Position numbers and translations under genes: made by a program. The notes beneath the pieces were generated by a model, which made no database searches, was not told the DNA's origin, and worked only from the letters and a program-made list of their open reading frames with translations. From Cupriavidus necator A5-1 (GTDB lineage Bacteria; Pseudomonadota; Gammaproteobacteria; Burkholderiales; Burkholderiaceae): a stretch of 64,000 nt of DNA. Each line of letters starts with the position of its first letter. Positions within the stretch are counted from its first letter, which is position 1. The stretch lies in NCBI RefSeq assembly GCF_000744095.1, contig NZ_JQLI01000008.1:3720001-3784000 (forward strand). The letters are read 5' to 3'. This document shows, one piece after another, positions 17,782-27,155 of the stretch.

Positions 17782-20097
17782 ATGCCCGTGCGCCGCAAGG
17801 TCGTTCTGTGGAGTGTCCTGACACCGATCGCGCTGATCGCGCTGCTGGTGGTCGTGATCCTGACCTTCGACTGGAACCGACTCAAGCCCTGGCTCAACGA
17901 CCGCGTCTCCGAGGCCATCGGCCGCCCCTTTGCCATCAACGGCGACCTGACCGTGACCTGGCGCCGCGGCGAGGGCGAAAGAGGCTGGCATACGCTGGTG
18001 CCGTGGCCGCGGCTGGCGGCGCGCGACATCACCATCGGCAATCCCGACTGGGCCAAGCAGCCCAATCTCGCCACCGTGCGCGAGCTGATCTTCGTGCTGC
18101 GCCCGATACCGCTGCTGGCGCACCAGATCGCGGTGCCCACCATCGTCGTCGACAGCCCGGCGGTGTGGCTGGAGCGCCTGGAGGACGCCCGCAACAACTG
18201 GACCCTTGAGTTCGGCCCCAAGAAAAGCCCCTCCGCATGGGAGCTGGATATCGGCGAGGTGGTGCTGGCGCGCGGCAACCTGGCGCTGTCGGACCAGTTC
18301 AAGAAGATCGAGCTGCAGGCCGAGCTCGACACCATCGGCGACAGCGCACTGTACGACAAGGCCCGCGACGGCGCGCTGGTCGCGCCCGAGGCGTCCGCGG
18401 TGCCGCCCGGGCCGCCCGCCAGCGCGGTGGCGGCAGCTTCCGCGCCGCCGGCCTCGGCGCCTGGCGCTTCCACCCCGGCAGCCACGGCCAAGGGCGCCAA
18501 CGGCCGCTACGGGGTGCGCTGGCAAGCCACCGGCCGCTACAACGACGCCACCATCAACGCCACCGGCAAGGCCGGCACGGTGCTGAGCCTGCGCAATACC
18601 GACGTGCCCTTCCCGATCCTGGCCGACGTGCGCGTGGGCACCACGCGCGCGGTGATCGAAGGCACGGTCACCAATCCCGCCCACCTGGCCGCGCTCGATA
18701 TGCACCTGACGCTGACCGGCGACAGCATGTCCAAGCTCTATGCGCTGACCGGCGTGGTGCTGCCGTCGACGCCGCCGTACCAGACCCGCGGCCGGCTGAT
18801 GGCGACGCTGCGCAAGGAAGGCTCGATCTACGAGTACCAGAAGTTCACCGGCCGCGTCGGCGGCAGCGACCTGTCCGGCACGCTGACCTTCACCAAGCGC
18901 GACCCACGCCCGCTGCTGGCCGGCAGCCTGGTGTCCAACCAGCTGCGCTTCGTCGACCTCGCGCCGCTGATCGGCGCCGACGCCAAGCCGGGCCGGCCGG
19001 CCAAGGACAGCCCGGTGACGCAGCCGCCCGCCAAGGTGCTGCCGGTGGCGCCGTTCCGCACTGAGCGCTGGGACGAGATCGACGCCGACGTGCATTTCAC
19101 CGGCAAGCGCATCATCCGCGACGCCGAGCTGCCGATCACGGACCTGGTCACCCACCTGAAGCTGCAGGACGGCGTGCTGCTGCTCGACCCGCTCAACTTC
19201 GGCGTCGCCGGCGGCAACCTGGTGTCGACCGTGCGGCTGGACGGCAAGCGCGAGCCGATGGGGGCGATGATCGACATGACCGCGCGCCACATGAAGCTCA
19301 AGCAGCTGTTCCCAACCTTCGACCTGATGCGCGCCAGCATCGGCGAACTCAATGGCAAGGCCAAGCTGTCGGCCACCGGCAATTCGGTGGCGGCGCTGCT
19401 GGGCTCGTCCAACGGCGAGGCGCGGCTGCTGGTCGAGAACGGCACCGTCAGCAAGTTCCTGCTCGAAGCCATCGGCCTGAACGTGGGCAGCCTGGTGATT
19501 TCCAAGCTGTTCGGCGACAAGCCAGTGCAGATCCACTGTGGCGTCAGCGATTTTGCGTTTACCGACGGCATCGCGCGGGCGCGCACCTTCGTGCTAGATA
19601 CCCAGGATGCGGTGATCGAGACCACCGGCGGCATCGACCTGCGCGATGAACGGCTGGCGCTGACCATCCACCCCGACTCCAAGGGGCTGCGTGTGTTCTC
19701 GCTGCGCTCGCCGCTGTACGTGGGCGGCACCATGAAAAAGCCGACCGTGAGCCCGGACATCGGCGTGCTGGCGCTGCGCGCCGGCGGCGCGCTGTCGCTG
19801 GCGCTGCTGGCGCCGGTGGCGACCGCGGTGCTGCCGCTGCTGGACATCTCGCCCGGCAGCGAGAACACCCAGTGCGCCAAACTGCTGGCCGAACTGCGCA
19901 AGCGCCCGACCGCGCCGCCGCCGGGCAAGACCTACAAGGATCCGAAGGCTGCCAGCGCGGTCGCCGGCCAGCCGGCCCCGGGCGCCACGCCGGGCACGCC
20001 GGCCGAAGCCGCGGCCCAGCCGGGCAAGCCCGCGCGTGCGGCTGACCAGCGCGCGCCGGCGCGCACGGACAGCGATGCGTTGCACAAGGGCGGCTGA
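17782..20097 (+). CDS. AsmA-family protein
   Basis: The 771-aa protein has one N-terminal membrane anchor (about residues 11-30) followed by a long periplasmic beta-rich region, as in AsmA and its relatives, which help phospholipid or outer-membrane transport. An early LKPWLNDRVSEAIGRPFAINGDL segment is diagnostic. An Ala/Pro-rich insertion lies near 205-235. The C-terminal AsmA domain (about 500-690) has LNGKAKLSATGNSVAALLGSSNGE and ends with a proline/alanine tail. A possible -10 TACAAT at 17696 precedes it. Confidence 0.9.
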   Translation: MPVRRKVVLWSVLTPIALIALLVVVILTFDWNRLKPWLNDRVSEAIGRPFAINGDLTVTWRRGEGERGWHTLVPWPRLAARDITIGNPDWAKQPNLATVRELIFVLRPIPLLAHQIAVPTIVVDSPAVWLERLEDARNNWTLEFGPKKSPSAWELDIGEVVLARGNLALSDQFKKIELQAELDTIGDSALYDKARDGALVAPEASAVPPGPPASAVAAASAPPASAPGASTPAATAKGANGRYGVRWQATGRYNDATINATGKAGTVLSLRNTDVPFPILADVRVGTTRAVIEGTVTNPAHLAALDMHLTLTGDSMSKLYALTGVVLPSTPPYQTRGRLMATLRKEGSIYEYQKFTGRVGGSDLSGTLTFTKRDPRPLLAGSLVSNQLRFVDLAPLIGADAKPGRPAKDSPVTQPPAKVLPVAPFRTERWDEIDADVHFTGKRIIRDAELPITDLVTHLKLQDGVLLLDPLNFGVAGGNLVSTVRLDGKREPMGAMIDMTARHMKLKQLFPTFDLMRASIGELNGKAKLSATGNSVAALLGSSNGEARLLVENGTVSKFLLEAIGLNVGSLVISKLFGDKPVQIHCGVSDFAFTDGIARARTFVLDTQDAVIETTGGIDLRDERLALTIHPDSKGLRVFSLRSPLYVGGTMKKPTVSPDIGVLALRAGGALSLALLAPVATAVLPLLDISPGSENTQCAKLLAELRKRPTAPPPGKTYKDPKAASAVAGQPAPGATPGTPAEAAAQPGKPARAADQRAPARTDSDALHKGG

Positions 20098-20446
20098 CCC
20101 CCTGCCATCCCTGCCATCCCCTGCGGCGTTGCGACCAGCCGCCAGCGATGGCCGCAATGCCCCGGCGGCCATGAAATGTCATCAAGGTTGTCTGAAGCAA
20201 ATTCGCAACACGTTGCGCCCCTGCGTCATCCTGCCGCACTTTGCCGTTGTGCCCCGCCCGCGCCAGGCGCATAATTAAACGGCCATTTACAAGAAACTTA
20301 AGCAATGGCAAGCATCGGATGCGGTGCGGGCTCGCCCGTCTGCATCCTTCGGAAGGCGCGGCTCCGGCCGCCCTTGTTTTCCCGCCTCGGCACGGCCGCC
20401 GGCCGCCACGAGCGCGGCCACACGACGCCACTCGCCCGCCCCCGCC
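20098..20446. other. 349-bp intergenic region with one candidate promoter
   Basis: No gene is supported here. On the plus strand a -35-like TTGTGC (20247-20252) and a -10-like CATAAT (20270-20275) are spaced by 17 bp and could drive the MFS transporter. The frame of that gene stays open back to 20324, but the extra residues look like untranslated arginine/proline-rich sequence. Confidence 0.4.
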
Positions 20447-21640
20447 ATGTCGCTGCCGCACGCCGCCGTCCCGCCGATCACCTGGCTGATCGCGCTGACG
20501 GTGTGCAACCACGTGGCCTACAACGCCAGCCGCGTGGTGGTGTCGCTGTTCGCAATTTCCCTCAAGGCTTCCACCGTCACGCTCGGCGTGCTGATGTCGC
20601 TGTATGCGCTGTTGCCGATGCTGCTGGCGATCCGCGCCGGCAAGCGCATCGACGAGATCGGCCCGCGCAAGCCGATGACCGCGGGCTCGCTGATGGTGGT
20701 GACGGGCACGCTGCTGCCGGCGGTCTGGCATGACATCGGCGCGCTGTACCTGTCGTGCGCGCTGATCGGCGTGGGCTTCATGCTGGTCCAGGTGGCGATG
20801 CAGCTGCTGATCGGCCTGGTCTCCACCAATGAGACGCGGCTGCGCAACTACACCTGGCATGCGCTCGGGCTGTCGGTCTCGGGCACGCTCGGGCCGGTGG
20901 CGATGGGCTATGTGATCGAGCACGCGGGCTTCCGCCCCGCCTTCATGGTGCTGGTGGCGGTGGCGCTGGTCGGCCAGGCCGGCCTGCAATGGGTGCGCCC
21001 GCGGCTGCCGGCGCACGGCGGCAACGCCGGGCGCATCGCCATCGAAGACGGCAGCCGCCATTCCACGCTGGACCTGCTGCAGCATCCCGAGCTGCGCGCG
21101 GTCTTCGTCGCCAGTGCGGTGCTGTCGGCGGCGTGGGACCTGCACGCCTTCCTGATCCCGATCCAGGGCTCGCGCATCGGCCTGTCGCCGTCTTCGATCG
21201 GCTGGGTACTGGGCGCGTTTGCCATTGCCACCTTCGCCATCCGCGTGGCAATGCCGATGGTGTCGCGCCGGCTTTCGGAGTGGAAGATCATCCGCACCGC
21301 GCTGCTGGTGGGCGCGCTGGCCTACCTGGTCTACCCCTTCGTCGCGCATTTCTGGCTGATGTGCGGGCTGGCCTTCGTGCTGGGCCTGGCACTCGGCAGT
21401 GCGCAGCCCAATGTCATGAATCTGCTGCACCGGGCCTCGCCGCACGGCCGCGCCGGCGAGGCGCTGGGACTGCGCTCGGCGGTGCTCAATACCAGCCAGG
21501 TGGTGTGGCCGCTGACCTTCGGCGTGGTCGGCACGGCGCTCGGGATGCTGCCGATCTTCCTGTCGATGGCGGGTGCGATGGGCGCGGCCGGCTACTATTC
21601 GCGCCGCCAGGGGCGCAAGGCGCTGCCGCCGCCGGCCTGA
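20447..21640 (+). CDS. Major facilitator superfamily transporter
   Basis: The 397-aa protein has about 12 hydrophobic segments. The loop between helices 2 and 3 carries the MFS signature RAGKRIDEIGPRKPM, and the equivalent loop in the second half reads PMVSRRLSEWK. It is probably a proton-driven exporter of the drug/metabolite type; the substrate is unknown. ATG 20447 follows a CCCGCC leader with no clear ribosome site. No regulator or partner gene is adjacent. Confidence 0.88.
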   Translation: MSLPHAAVPPITWLIALTVCNHVAYNASRVVVSLFAISLKASTVTLGVLMSLYALLPMLLAIRAGKRIDEIGPRKPMTAGSLMVVTGTLLPAVWHDIGALYLSCALIGVGFMLVQVAMQLLIGLVSTNETRLRNYTWHALGLSVSGTLGPVAMGYVIEHAGFRPAFMVLVAVALVGQAGLQWVRPRLPAHGGNAGRIAIEDGSRHSTLDLLQHPELRAVFVASAVLSAAWDLHAFLIPIQGSRIGLSPSSIGWVLGAFAIATFAIRVAMPMVSRRLSEWKIIRTALLVGALAYLVYPFVAHFWLMCGLAFVLGLALGSAQPNVMNLLHRASPHGRAGEALGLRSAVLNTSQVVWPLTFGVVGTALGMLPIFLSMAGAMGAAGYYSRRQGRKALPPPA

Positions 21641-21804
21641 GTTACGTACACCATGCGCCACGCACGCAGGGTGGTGCGTGCGCCGCGCCTTGTCGCCACA
21701 CAAATGCGACTCCCGACGCATTCGCTATACTCAAATCAGCCGGACCTGCGGCCCCCGCCCCCGGGCGCACCGCGCATCCCGACCGATTTCCTGATGATTG
21801 CGAC

Positions 21805-22443
21805 ATGACTCAACTCGCCGACCTTCGCCGTACCTATGTCCTGGGCTCGCTGTCCGAAACCGACGTGGCCCCCGATCCGCTGAGCCAGTTCAAGCGCTGG
21901 TTCGACGAGGCGGTCACGGCCAAGCTGCCCGAACCCAATGCCATGACGCTGGCCACCGTGGACGCCACGGGCCAGCCGTCAGCGCGCATCGTGCTGCTCA
22001 AGGGTATCGACGACCGTGGCTTCACCTTCTTTACCAACTACGAAAGCCGCAAGGGCCTGGACCTGGCCGCCAACCCGCGCGCCGCACTACTGTTCCACTG
22101 GGTGCAGCTGGAGCGCCAGGTGCGCGTCGAAGGCTACGTCGAGAAGGTTTCCGACGACGAGAGCGATGCCTATTTCGCCTCGCGCCCGCTCGGCTCGCGC
22201 GTGGGCGCGTGGGCCTCTGAACAGAGCCGCGAAGTGCCCGGCCGCGACGTGCTCGAGCAGCGCGAACTGGAATACCGCAGCAAGTTCGGCGAGAACCCGC
22301 CGCGCCCGCCGCACTGGGGCGGCTACCGCCTGGTGCCCACGGCGCTGGAGTTCTGGCAGGGACGCCCCTCGCGCCTGCACGACCGCATCGCCTACCGGGT
22401 CCAGCCGGCCGGTAGCTGGCAGATCGTGCGCCTGTCGCCCTGA
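21805..22443 (+). CDS. pdxH: Pyridoxamine 5'-phosphate oxidase
   Basis: The 212-aa flavoprotein oxidises pyridoxine or pyridoxamine 5'-phosphate to PLP. Family-wide motifs are present: DPLSQFKRWFDEA near the start, ARIVLLKGIDDRGFTFFTNY, SRKGLDLAANPRAALLFHW, a GSRVGAWAS segment, and the C-terminal WQIVRLSP. Length and order match PdxH exactly. The upstream sequence contains GGACCTGCGG but no close ribosome site. Confidence 0.96.
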   Translation: MTQLADLRRTYVLGSLSETDVAPDPLSQFKRWFDEAVTAKLPEPNAMTLATVDATGQPSARIVLLKGIDDRGFTFFTNYESRKGLDLAANPRAALLFHWVQLERQVRVEGYVEKVSDDESDAYFASRPLGSRVGAWASEQSREVPGRDVLEQRELEYRSKFGENPPRPPHWGGYRLVPTALEFWQGRPSRLHDRIAYRVQPAGSWQIVRLSP

Positions 22444-22677
22444 AGAGGCTGGCGCAAGTGCCCGGATGCACACGCAAGGCTCTGTGCCGGAGCCTTCGGA
22501 GCAGTGCGCTGCACAGGATGCGGAATTCGACTAAAGTGAGACTGGCGTCGCTTGGTGACTTTTTCGCAAGCGCTCGCGACGGACCTGGGCAAGGCTAGTC
22601 CGGTGAAGCAGGCAGTACCAGCCTTGCCCGATGCGTCGTGCGAAGCGTGTGCCGCAACCCATCGGGAGGTAAAGCGC

Positions 22678-23919
22678 ATGTTTTTCAAGCAAGCCCTGGA
22701 AAAGCAACTCGACAACTGGATCGCTGACCTGCGTGAAAATGCCAACCTGCCGGTCAGCTTGCGCCTGTGGAATGGCACGGAATACCCGCTCGGGCATTTC
22801 GACAAGCCGGAAGTCACGCTGACGGTGCGCGAGGCCGCGGCGCTGCCGCTGCTGCTGACACCTAGCCTGGACAACCTGGGCGAAGCGTACGTTCAGGGCA
22901 AGATCGACTTCGAGGGCAGGCTGGCGGACATCATCAAGGTCGGCTACGGCTTGTCGGCCGCAGCCACGCGCCACGCCGGCGGCGCGCTGGCCAAGGTGGC
23001 GCAGCATTTCTCGCACACCAAGCAGAAAGACAAGGAGTCGATCCAGTACCACTACGACGTCTCCAACGACTTCTACAAGCTCTGGCTCGACCCCAACATG
23101 GTCTACTCCTGCGCCTACTTCGAGAACGGCGACGAGGACCTGGCGACCGCGCAACTCAAAAAGATCGACCACATCCTGACCAAGATCCGGCTGCAGCCGG
23201 GCCAGACGCTGCTCGACATCGGCTGCGGCTGGGGCGCGCTGGTGCTGCGCGCCGCGCAGAAGTTCGGTGCGCGCTGCGTGGGCATCACGCTGTCGCAGAA
23301 CCAGTTCGACCTGGCCACCGAGCGCGTCAGGGCTGCGGGCCTGTCGGACCGCATCGAGATCCGGCTGCAGGACTACCGCGACACCGCCGGCACCTTCGAC
23401 CGCATCACCAGCGTCGGCATGTTCGAGCACGTGGGCAAGGACAACCTCACCGGGTACTTCGCGCGCATGCGCGAGCTGCTGGCCGACGACGGCTATGCGA
23501 TGAACCATGGCATCACCTCGCCCGACCCGGACAACGGCGAGACGCCGATGGACGGCGCCGAATTCATGGGCCGCTACGTGTTCCCGCAGGGCGAACTGCC
23601 GCATATCGGGCTGGTATTGAGCACGCTGGAGAAAGGCGGGCTGGAAGCGTATGACGTCGAGTTGCTGCGCCGCCATTACGCGCAGACGCTGCGCCACTGG
23701 GCGGAGAATTTCGAAGCCCAGGGCGAGACCATCCTCAGCCTGGTCGGCGAGAAGAAATACCGGATCTGGCGTGTCTACCTTGCCGGTTGCGCGCACGCCT
23801 TCGAGACCGACAAGATGTCGATCTACCAGGTGGTCTGCCACAAGGCCAAGCTGCCCTCCGGCACGCTGCCGTGGTCACGCCACTACATCTACGACCAACC
23901 CATCGGCCGCAATGACTGA
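22678..23919 (+). CDS. cfa: Cyclopropane-fatty-acyl-phospholipid synthase
   Basis: The 413-aa enzyme transfers a methylene group from S-adenosylmethionine to unsaturated membrane acyl chains. The SAM site LLDIGCGWG is at 178-186. The active-site segment FYKLWLDPNMVYSCAYF and the ITSVGMFEHVG segment are conserved family features. I chose ATG 22678 because a strong GGGAGGT ribosome site lies 8 bp upstream; the GTG at 22552 would add a non-conserved extension. The downstream DUF72 gene starts after 15 bp. Confidence 0.94.
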   Translation: MFFKQALEKQLDNWIADLRENANLPVSLRLWNGTEYPLGHFDKPEVTLTVREAAALPLLLTPSLDNLGEAYVQGKIDFEGRLADIIKVGYGLSAAATRHAGGALAKVAQHFSHTKQKDKESIQYHYDVSNDFYKLWLDPNMVYSCAYFENGDEDLATAQLKKIDHILTKIRLQPGQTLLDIGCGWGALVLRAAQKFGARCVGITLSQNQFDLATERVRAAGLSDRIEIRLQDYRDTAGTFDRITSVGMFEHVGKDNLTGYFARMRELLADDGYAMNHGITSPDPDNGETPMDGAEFMGRYVFPQGELPHIGLVLSTLEKGGLEAYDVELLRRHYAQTLRHWAENFEAQGETILSLVGEKKYRIWRVYLAGCAHAFETDKMSIYQVVCHKAKLPSGTLPWSRHYIYDQPIGRND

Positions 23920-23934
23920 CGGCGCCCCTCGCGA

Positions 23935-25002
23935 TTGACTGAAGATCTGTTTGGCGGGCTGCCCCTGCCCGCCGTGCCCGCTCAGCAGGAACGGCCCGCT
24001 TCGCCCACCCCCTCCGGCAAACCCGCGCGCGCCCAGAGCGTGCAGCCCACGCGCGCGGACGACGCGCTGCAGGCGCTGGCCGCGCGGCTGCCGACGAACC
24101 TGTACTTCGGCACATCCTCCTGGGCCTACCCCGGCTGGAACGGCATGGTCTATGACGGCGAGTACGGCGACAGCCTGCTGTCGCGCAAGGGACTGGCCGC
24201 GTATTCGCGCCATCCGCTGCTGCACGCTGCCGGCATCGACCGCGGCTTCTATGGCCCGATCCCGCTGGCGGACTACCTGTCCTACGCGGCGCAGGTGCCT
24301 GACGGCTTCCGCTTCCTGGTCAAGGCGCCGGCCGGCGTCTGCGATGCCTGGCTGCGCGGCTCGGACGGCGCCGGCCGGCTGGCCAATACGGCGTTCCTGG
24401 ATGCGGAGATCGCTGTGCGCGATTTCATCACGCCGGCCACCAGCGGCCTGGGCAGCAAGTGCGGGCCGCTGCTGTTCCAGCTGTCGCCGATGGGCGCGCT
24501 CGCGGACAGCGCGGTGTTCCTGGAGCGGCTCGACGCCTTCCTGGGTGCGCTGCCGCCGCTGGATCCATCGCTCACGCCGCACGCCTGCTACACGGTGGAA
24601 CTGCGCGACCCGGCGCTGCTGACGCCGCGCTATATCCGGCTGCTGCGCCGCCACGGCGCGCGCTTCTGCCTGGCGGCGCGCGACCGGCTGCCGCCGGTGC
24701 CGCGCCAGGCCGCGGCGCAGGCGCTGATGGATGAGGAGACGCCGGGCCCGCTGGTGCTGCGCTGGATGCTGCATGCGGGCCGCCCGTACGCATATGCTGA
24801 AAAGCTTTATGCGCCCTTCGACCGCATCGTCGACGACGATCCCGGCACGCGCCACGCCATCGCCGACGTGGTCGTGCGCACGCTGCGCGCCGGCCAGCCC
24901 GCCATCGTCATCGTCAGCAACAACGCCGAAGGCTGCGCCCCGATCAGTTGCGTGCGGCTGGCCGAGGCCATCGCCGCACGGCTGGACGCGGCGCCGCGTT
25001 AG
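23935..25002 (+). CDS. DUF72 (YecE-like) protein
   Basis: The 355-aa protein contains the DUF72 TIM-barrel-like domain: YFGTSSWAYPGWNGMVY near residue 54, FYGPIPLADYLSYAAQVPDGFRFLVKAP, then GPLLFQLSP. The molecular function is unknown. The frame has no ATG before the conserved domain, and the ATG upstream runs into a stop after nine codons, so TTG 23935 is the best start. About 50 residues at the N-terminus are proline/alanine-rich and unstructured. Confidence 0.85.
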   Translation: MTEDLFGGLPLPAVPAQQERPASPTPSGKPARAQSVQPTRADDALQALAARLPTNLYFGTSSWAYPGWNGMVYDGEYGDSLLSRKGLAAYSRHPLLHAAGIDRGFYGPIPLADYLSYAAQVPDGFRFLVKAPAGVCDAWLRGSDGAGRLANTAFLDAEIAVRDFITPATSGLGSKCGPLLFQLSPMGALADSAVFLERLDAFLGALPPLDPSLTPHACYTVELRDPALLTPRYIRLLRRHGARFCLAARDRLPPVPRQAAAQALMDEETPGPLVLRWMLHAGRPYAYAEKLYAPFDRIVDDDPGTRHAIADVVVRTLRAGQPAIVIVSNNAEGCAPISCVRLAEAIAARLDAAPR

Positions 25003-25009
25003 CCCGTCC

Positions 25010-25552
25010 TTACACGCGCAGCTTGCTGGCGAACTGCTTGCGGAACTTGGCCAGCTTGGGCGAGATCACGAAGGCGCAGTAGCCCTGGCTCGGATTGTCC
25101 TGGAAGTAGTTCTGGTGGCCTTCCTCGGCGCGCCAGTACGGCTGCTCGGGCTCAACCTGGGTCACGATCGGCGCGTCGAAGACCTTGGCCGTGGTGAGCT
25201 GGCGCATCACGTATTCGGCGGTGGCGCGCTGCGCTTCCGAATGCGTGAAGATCACCGAGCGGTACTGGGGCCCGACGTCGTTACCCTGCCGGTCGGGCGT
25301 GGTCGGGTCGTGGATGGCGAAGAAGATCTCAACGATCTCGCGGAAGTTGATCACCGACGGGTCGAAGGTCACGCGCACCACCTCGGCGTGGCCGGTATTG
25401 CCCTCGCACACCTGCTGGTAGGTCGGGTGATCCACATAGCCGCCGGTATAGCCGGACTCCACCGCCACCACGCCCTTGACCTGCTGGTAGACCGCCTCCA
25501 GGCACCAGAAGCACCCGCCGCCCAGCGTGGCGGTTTCAAATTCATGTTCCAT
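25010..25552 (-). CDS. msrA: Peptide methionine sulfoxide reductase MsrA
   Basis: The 180-aa enzyme reduces S-methionine sulfoxide in proteins. The catalytic motif GGGCFWC (nucleophile Cys14, second Cys17) lies next to the N-terminus, followed by GVVAVESGYTGGYVDHPTYQ and GHAEVVRVTFDP. The C-terminal region lacks an obvious recycling cysteine, so Cys17 or thioredoxin may resolve the intermediate. Its stop is 7 bp from the convergent DUF72 stop. It lies 73 bp behind the acyl-CoA ligase gene on the same strand and may be read from that operon. Confidence 0.95.
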   Translation of the reverse strand: MEHEFETATLGGGCFWCLEAVYQQVKGVVAVESGYTGGYVDHPTYQQVCEGNTGHAEVVRVTFDPSVINFREIVEIFFAIHDPTTPDRQGNDVGPQYRSVIFTHSEAQRATAEYVMRQLTTAKVFDAPIVTQVEPEQPYWRAEEGHQNYFQDNPSQGYCAFVISPKLAKFRKQFASKLRV

Positions 25553-25625
25553 TTGCGCCGCTCCCTTGTGTGGTGTCGTGTCACGGCCTCAAGCATAAGC
25601 GCAGATCGGCGCCCTTGCAGTGGAT

Positions 25626-27155
25626 TCAGCCAGGCTGGCGCCGGGCCTCCAGCATCGCCCGCAGCCGCGGCTTGAGCACCTTGCCCAGCGCGCTGCGCGG
25701 CAGGTCGTCCAGCAGCAGCACCTCGCGCGGCAGCTTGAAGCGGGCGATGCGCGCGGCCAGCGCCTCGCGCACCGGCCCGGGCGCCAGCGTGTCACGCGGC
25801 GCGCCCGGCGCCGGCACGATCACCGCCACCGGCACCTCGCCCCAGCGCGCGTCGGCCACCCCCACCACCGCACATTCCTGCACGCCAGGCAGGCCGACCA
25901 GCACGTTTTCGATCTCGGCCGGGTAGATGTTCTCGCCGCCGGAGATGATCATGTCCTTGCTGCGCCCGACCACCTCGATGCAGCCGTCGGCGTCGCGGTG
26001 CGCCAGGTCGCCGGAATGGAACCAGCCGCCGGGCAGGCCATTGTCAGGCTGGCCCCAGTAGCCGGCCATCACGTTGGCGCCGCTTACCCACAGCTCGCCG
26101 ACCTCGCCCGGCGGCACCTCGGCGCCGTCCGGGCCGGCGAGGCGGACTTCAGCCTCCGGCTGCGGCCAGCCGGCGTAGCCGGGACGCGCCATGGCGTCTT
26201 CCAGCTTCAGCACCACCGACACCGGGCCGGTTTCGGTGGCGCCGTAGACCTGCCCGAGCGGCACGCCGTGCGCATGGAAAGCCTCGATGTACGACAGCGG
26301 GATGGTCGACGAGCCGGCCATCACGCCGCGCAGCGACGACAGATCCGCATCCGGCCAGCTGGGATGCGCCAGCACCGCGCGCAGCGTGGCAGGCACCATC
26401 AGCGCCAGGCTCGGCCGCGCCTGCGCCACCGCATCCAGCCATGCGCCCGGCGCGAAGCGGTCGTGCAGCGTGACCTGCGCGCCGGCCAGCAAGGCCGGCA
26501 GCGTCTGGATGCACAGGCCACCGACGTGGAACATCGGCAGCACCGACAGCACGTGGTCGTCCGGCGTCATGCCATGGGCCCACCAGCTGGCGCGCGCATT
26601 GGCCAGCAGGCCGGCCTGGGTGTGCACCGCGCCCTTGGGCTTGCCGGTGGTGCCGGAGGTGTAGGCCAGCAGCAGCGGCGCATCGTCCGGCACGTTAGGG
26701 AAGTCGATGCCGTAGGGCGAGGGATGGTCGAGCACGCGATCGAGATGCGCCAGCCGGCAGCCGCTGGCGCAGGCTTCCTGTGCCAGCGCGGCGTGCGCGT
26801 CGTCGTGGAACAGCAGCGCCAGTTGCGCATGCGTGGCGATTGCCTGCAGCTCTGCCGCGGCGAGCCGGTAGTTCAGCGGTACGAACATCGCACCCACCCG
26901 CGCGCAGGCGAACAGCAGCACCAGCTGCAACTCGTGGTTCAGGCATAGCGTGCCGACGCGGTCGCCGGGACGGACGTCCCACGTCGCAGCAAGATGCGCG
27001 CTGGCACGCTCCACTCGCCGCCATAGCTTGCCGTAGGAGAAGGCCTGTCCGAGGTAGTGCAGCGCGGGGCACTGCGGCGTTGCCGCGGCATGGCCATACA
27101 GCATGGCCGGCAGCGCGCCAAGCCCGGCGGCGCCGGGACGCGGGGTGGCGCTCAT
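25626..27155 (-). CDS. Acyl-CoA ligase (AMP-binding) of the NicX-like cluster
   Basis: The 509-aa ANL-family ligase would activate an organic acid as its CoA thioester. The phosphate loop YTSGTTGKPKG is at 165-175; GQVYGATETGPVSVV, the WFHSGDLAHRDADGCIEV hinge and the C-terminal PRSALGKVLKPRL with the catalytic lysine follow. Its start overlaps the stop of the acyl-CoA-dehydrogenase-like gene by 4 bp (ATGA), so the two are translationally coupled. It is the last clear gene of a four-gene operon with NicX- and NicD-like enzymes. Aromatic or ring-cleavage acids are plausible substrates, but this is inference from context. Confidence 0.88.
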   Translation of the reverse strand: MSATPRPGAAGLGALPAMLYGHAAATPQCPALHYLGQAFSYGKLWRRVERASAHLAATWDVRPGDRVGTLCLNHELQLVLLFACARVGAMFVPLNYRLAAAELQAIATHAQLALLFHDDAHAALAQEACASGCRLAHLDRVLDHPSPYGIDFPNVPDDAPLLLAYTSGTTGKPKGAVHTQAGLLANARASWWAHGMTPDDHVLSVLPMFHVGGLCIQTLPALLAGAQVTLHDRFAPGAWLDAVAQARPSLALMVPATLRAVLAHPSWPDADLSSLRGVMAGSSTIPLSYIEAFHAHGVPLGQVYGATETGPVSVVLKLEDAMARPGYAGWPQPEAEVRLAGPDGAEVPPGEVGELWVSGANVMAGYWGQPDNGLPGGWFHSGDLAHRDADGCIEVVGRSKDMIISGGENIYPAEIENVLVGLPGVQECAVVGVADARWGEVPVAVIVPAPGAPRDTLAPGPVREALAARIARFKLPREVLLLDDLPRSALGKVLKPRLRAMLEARRQPG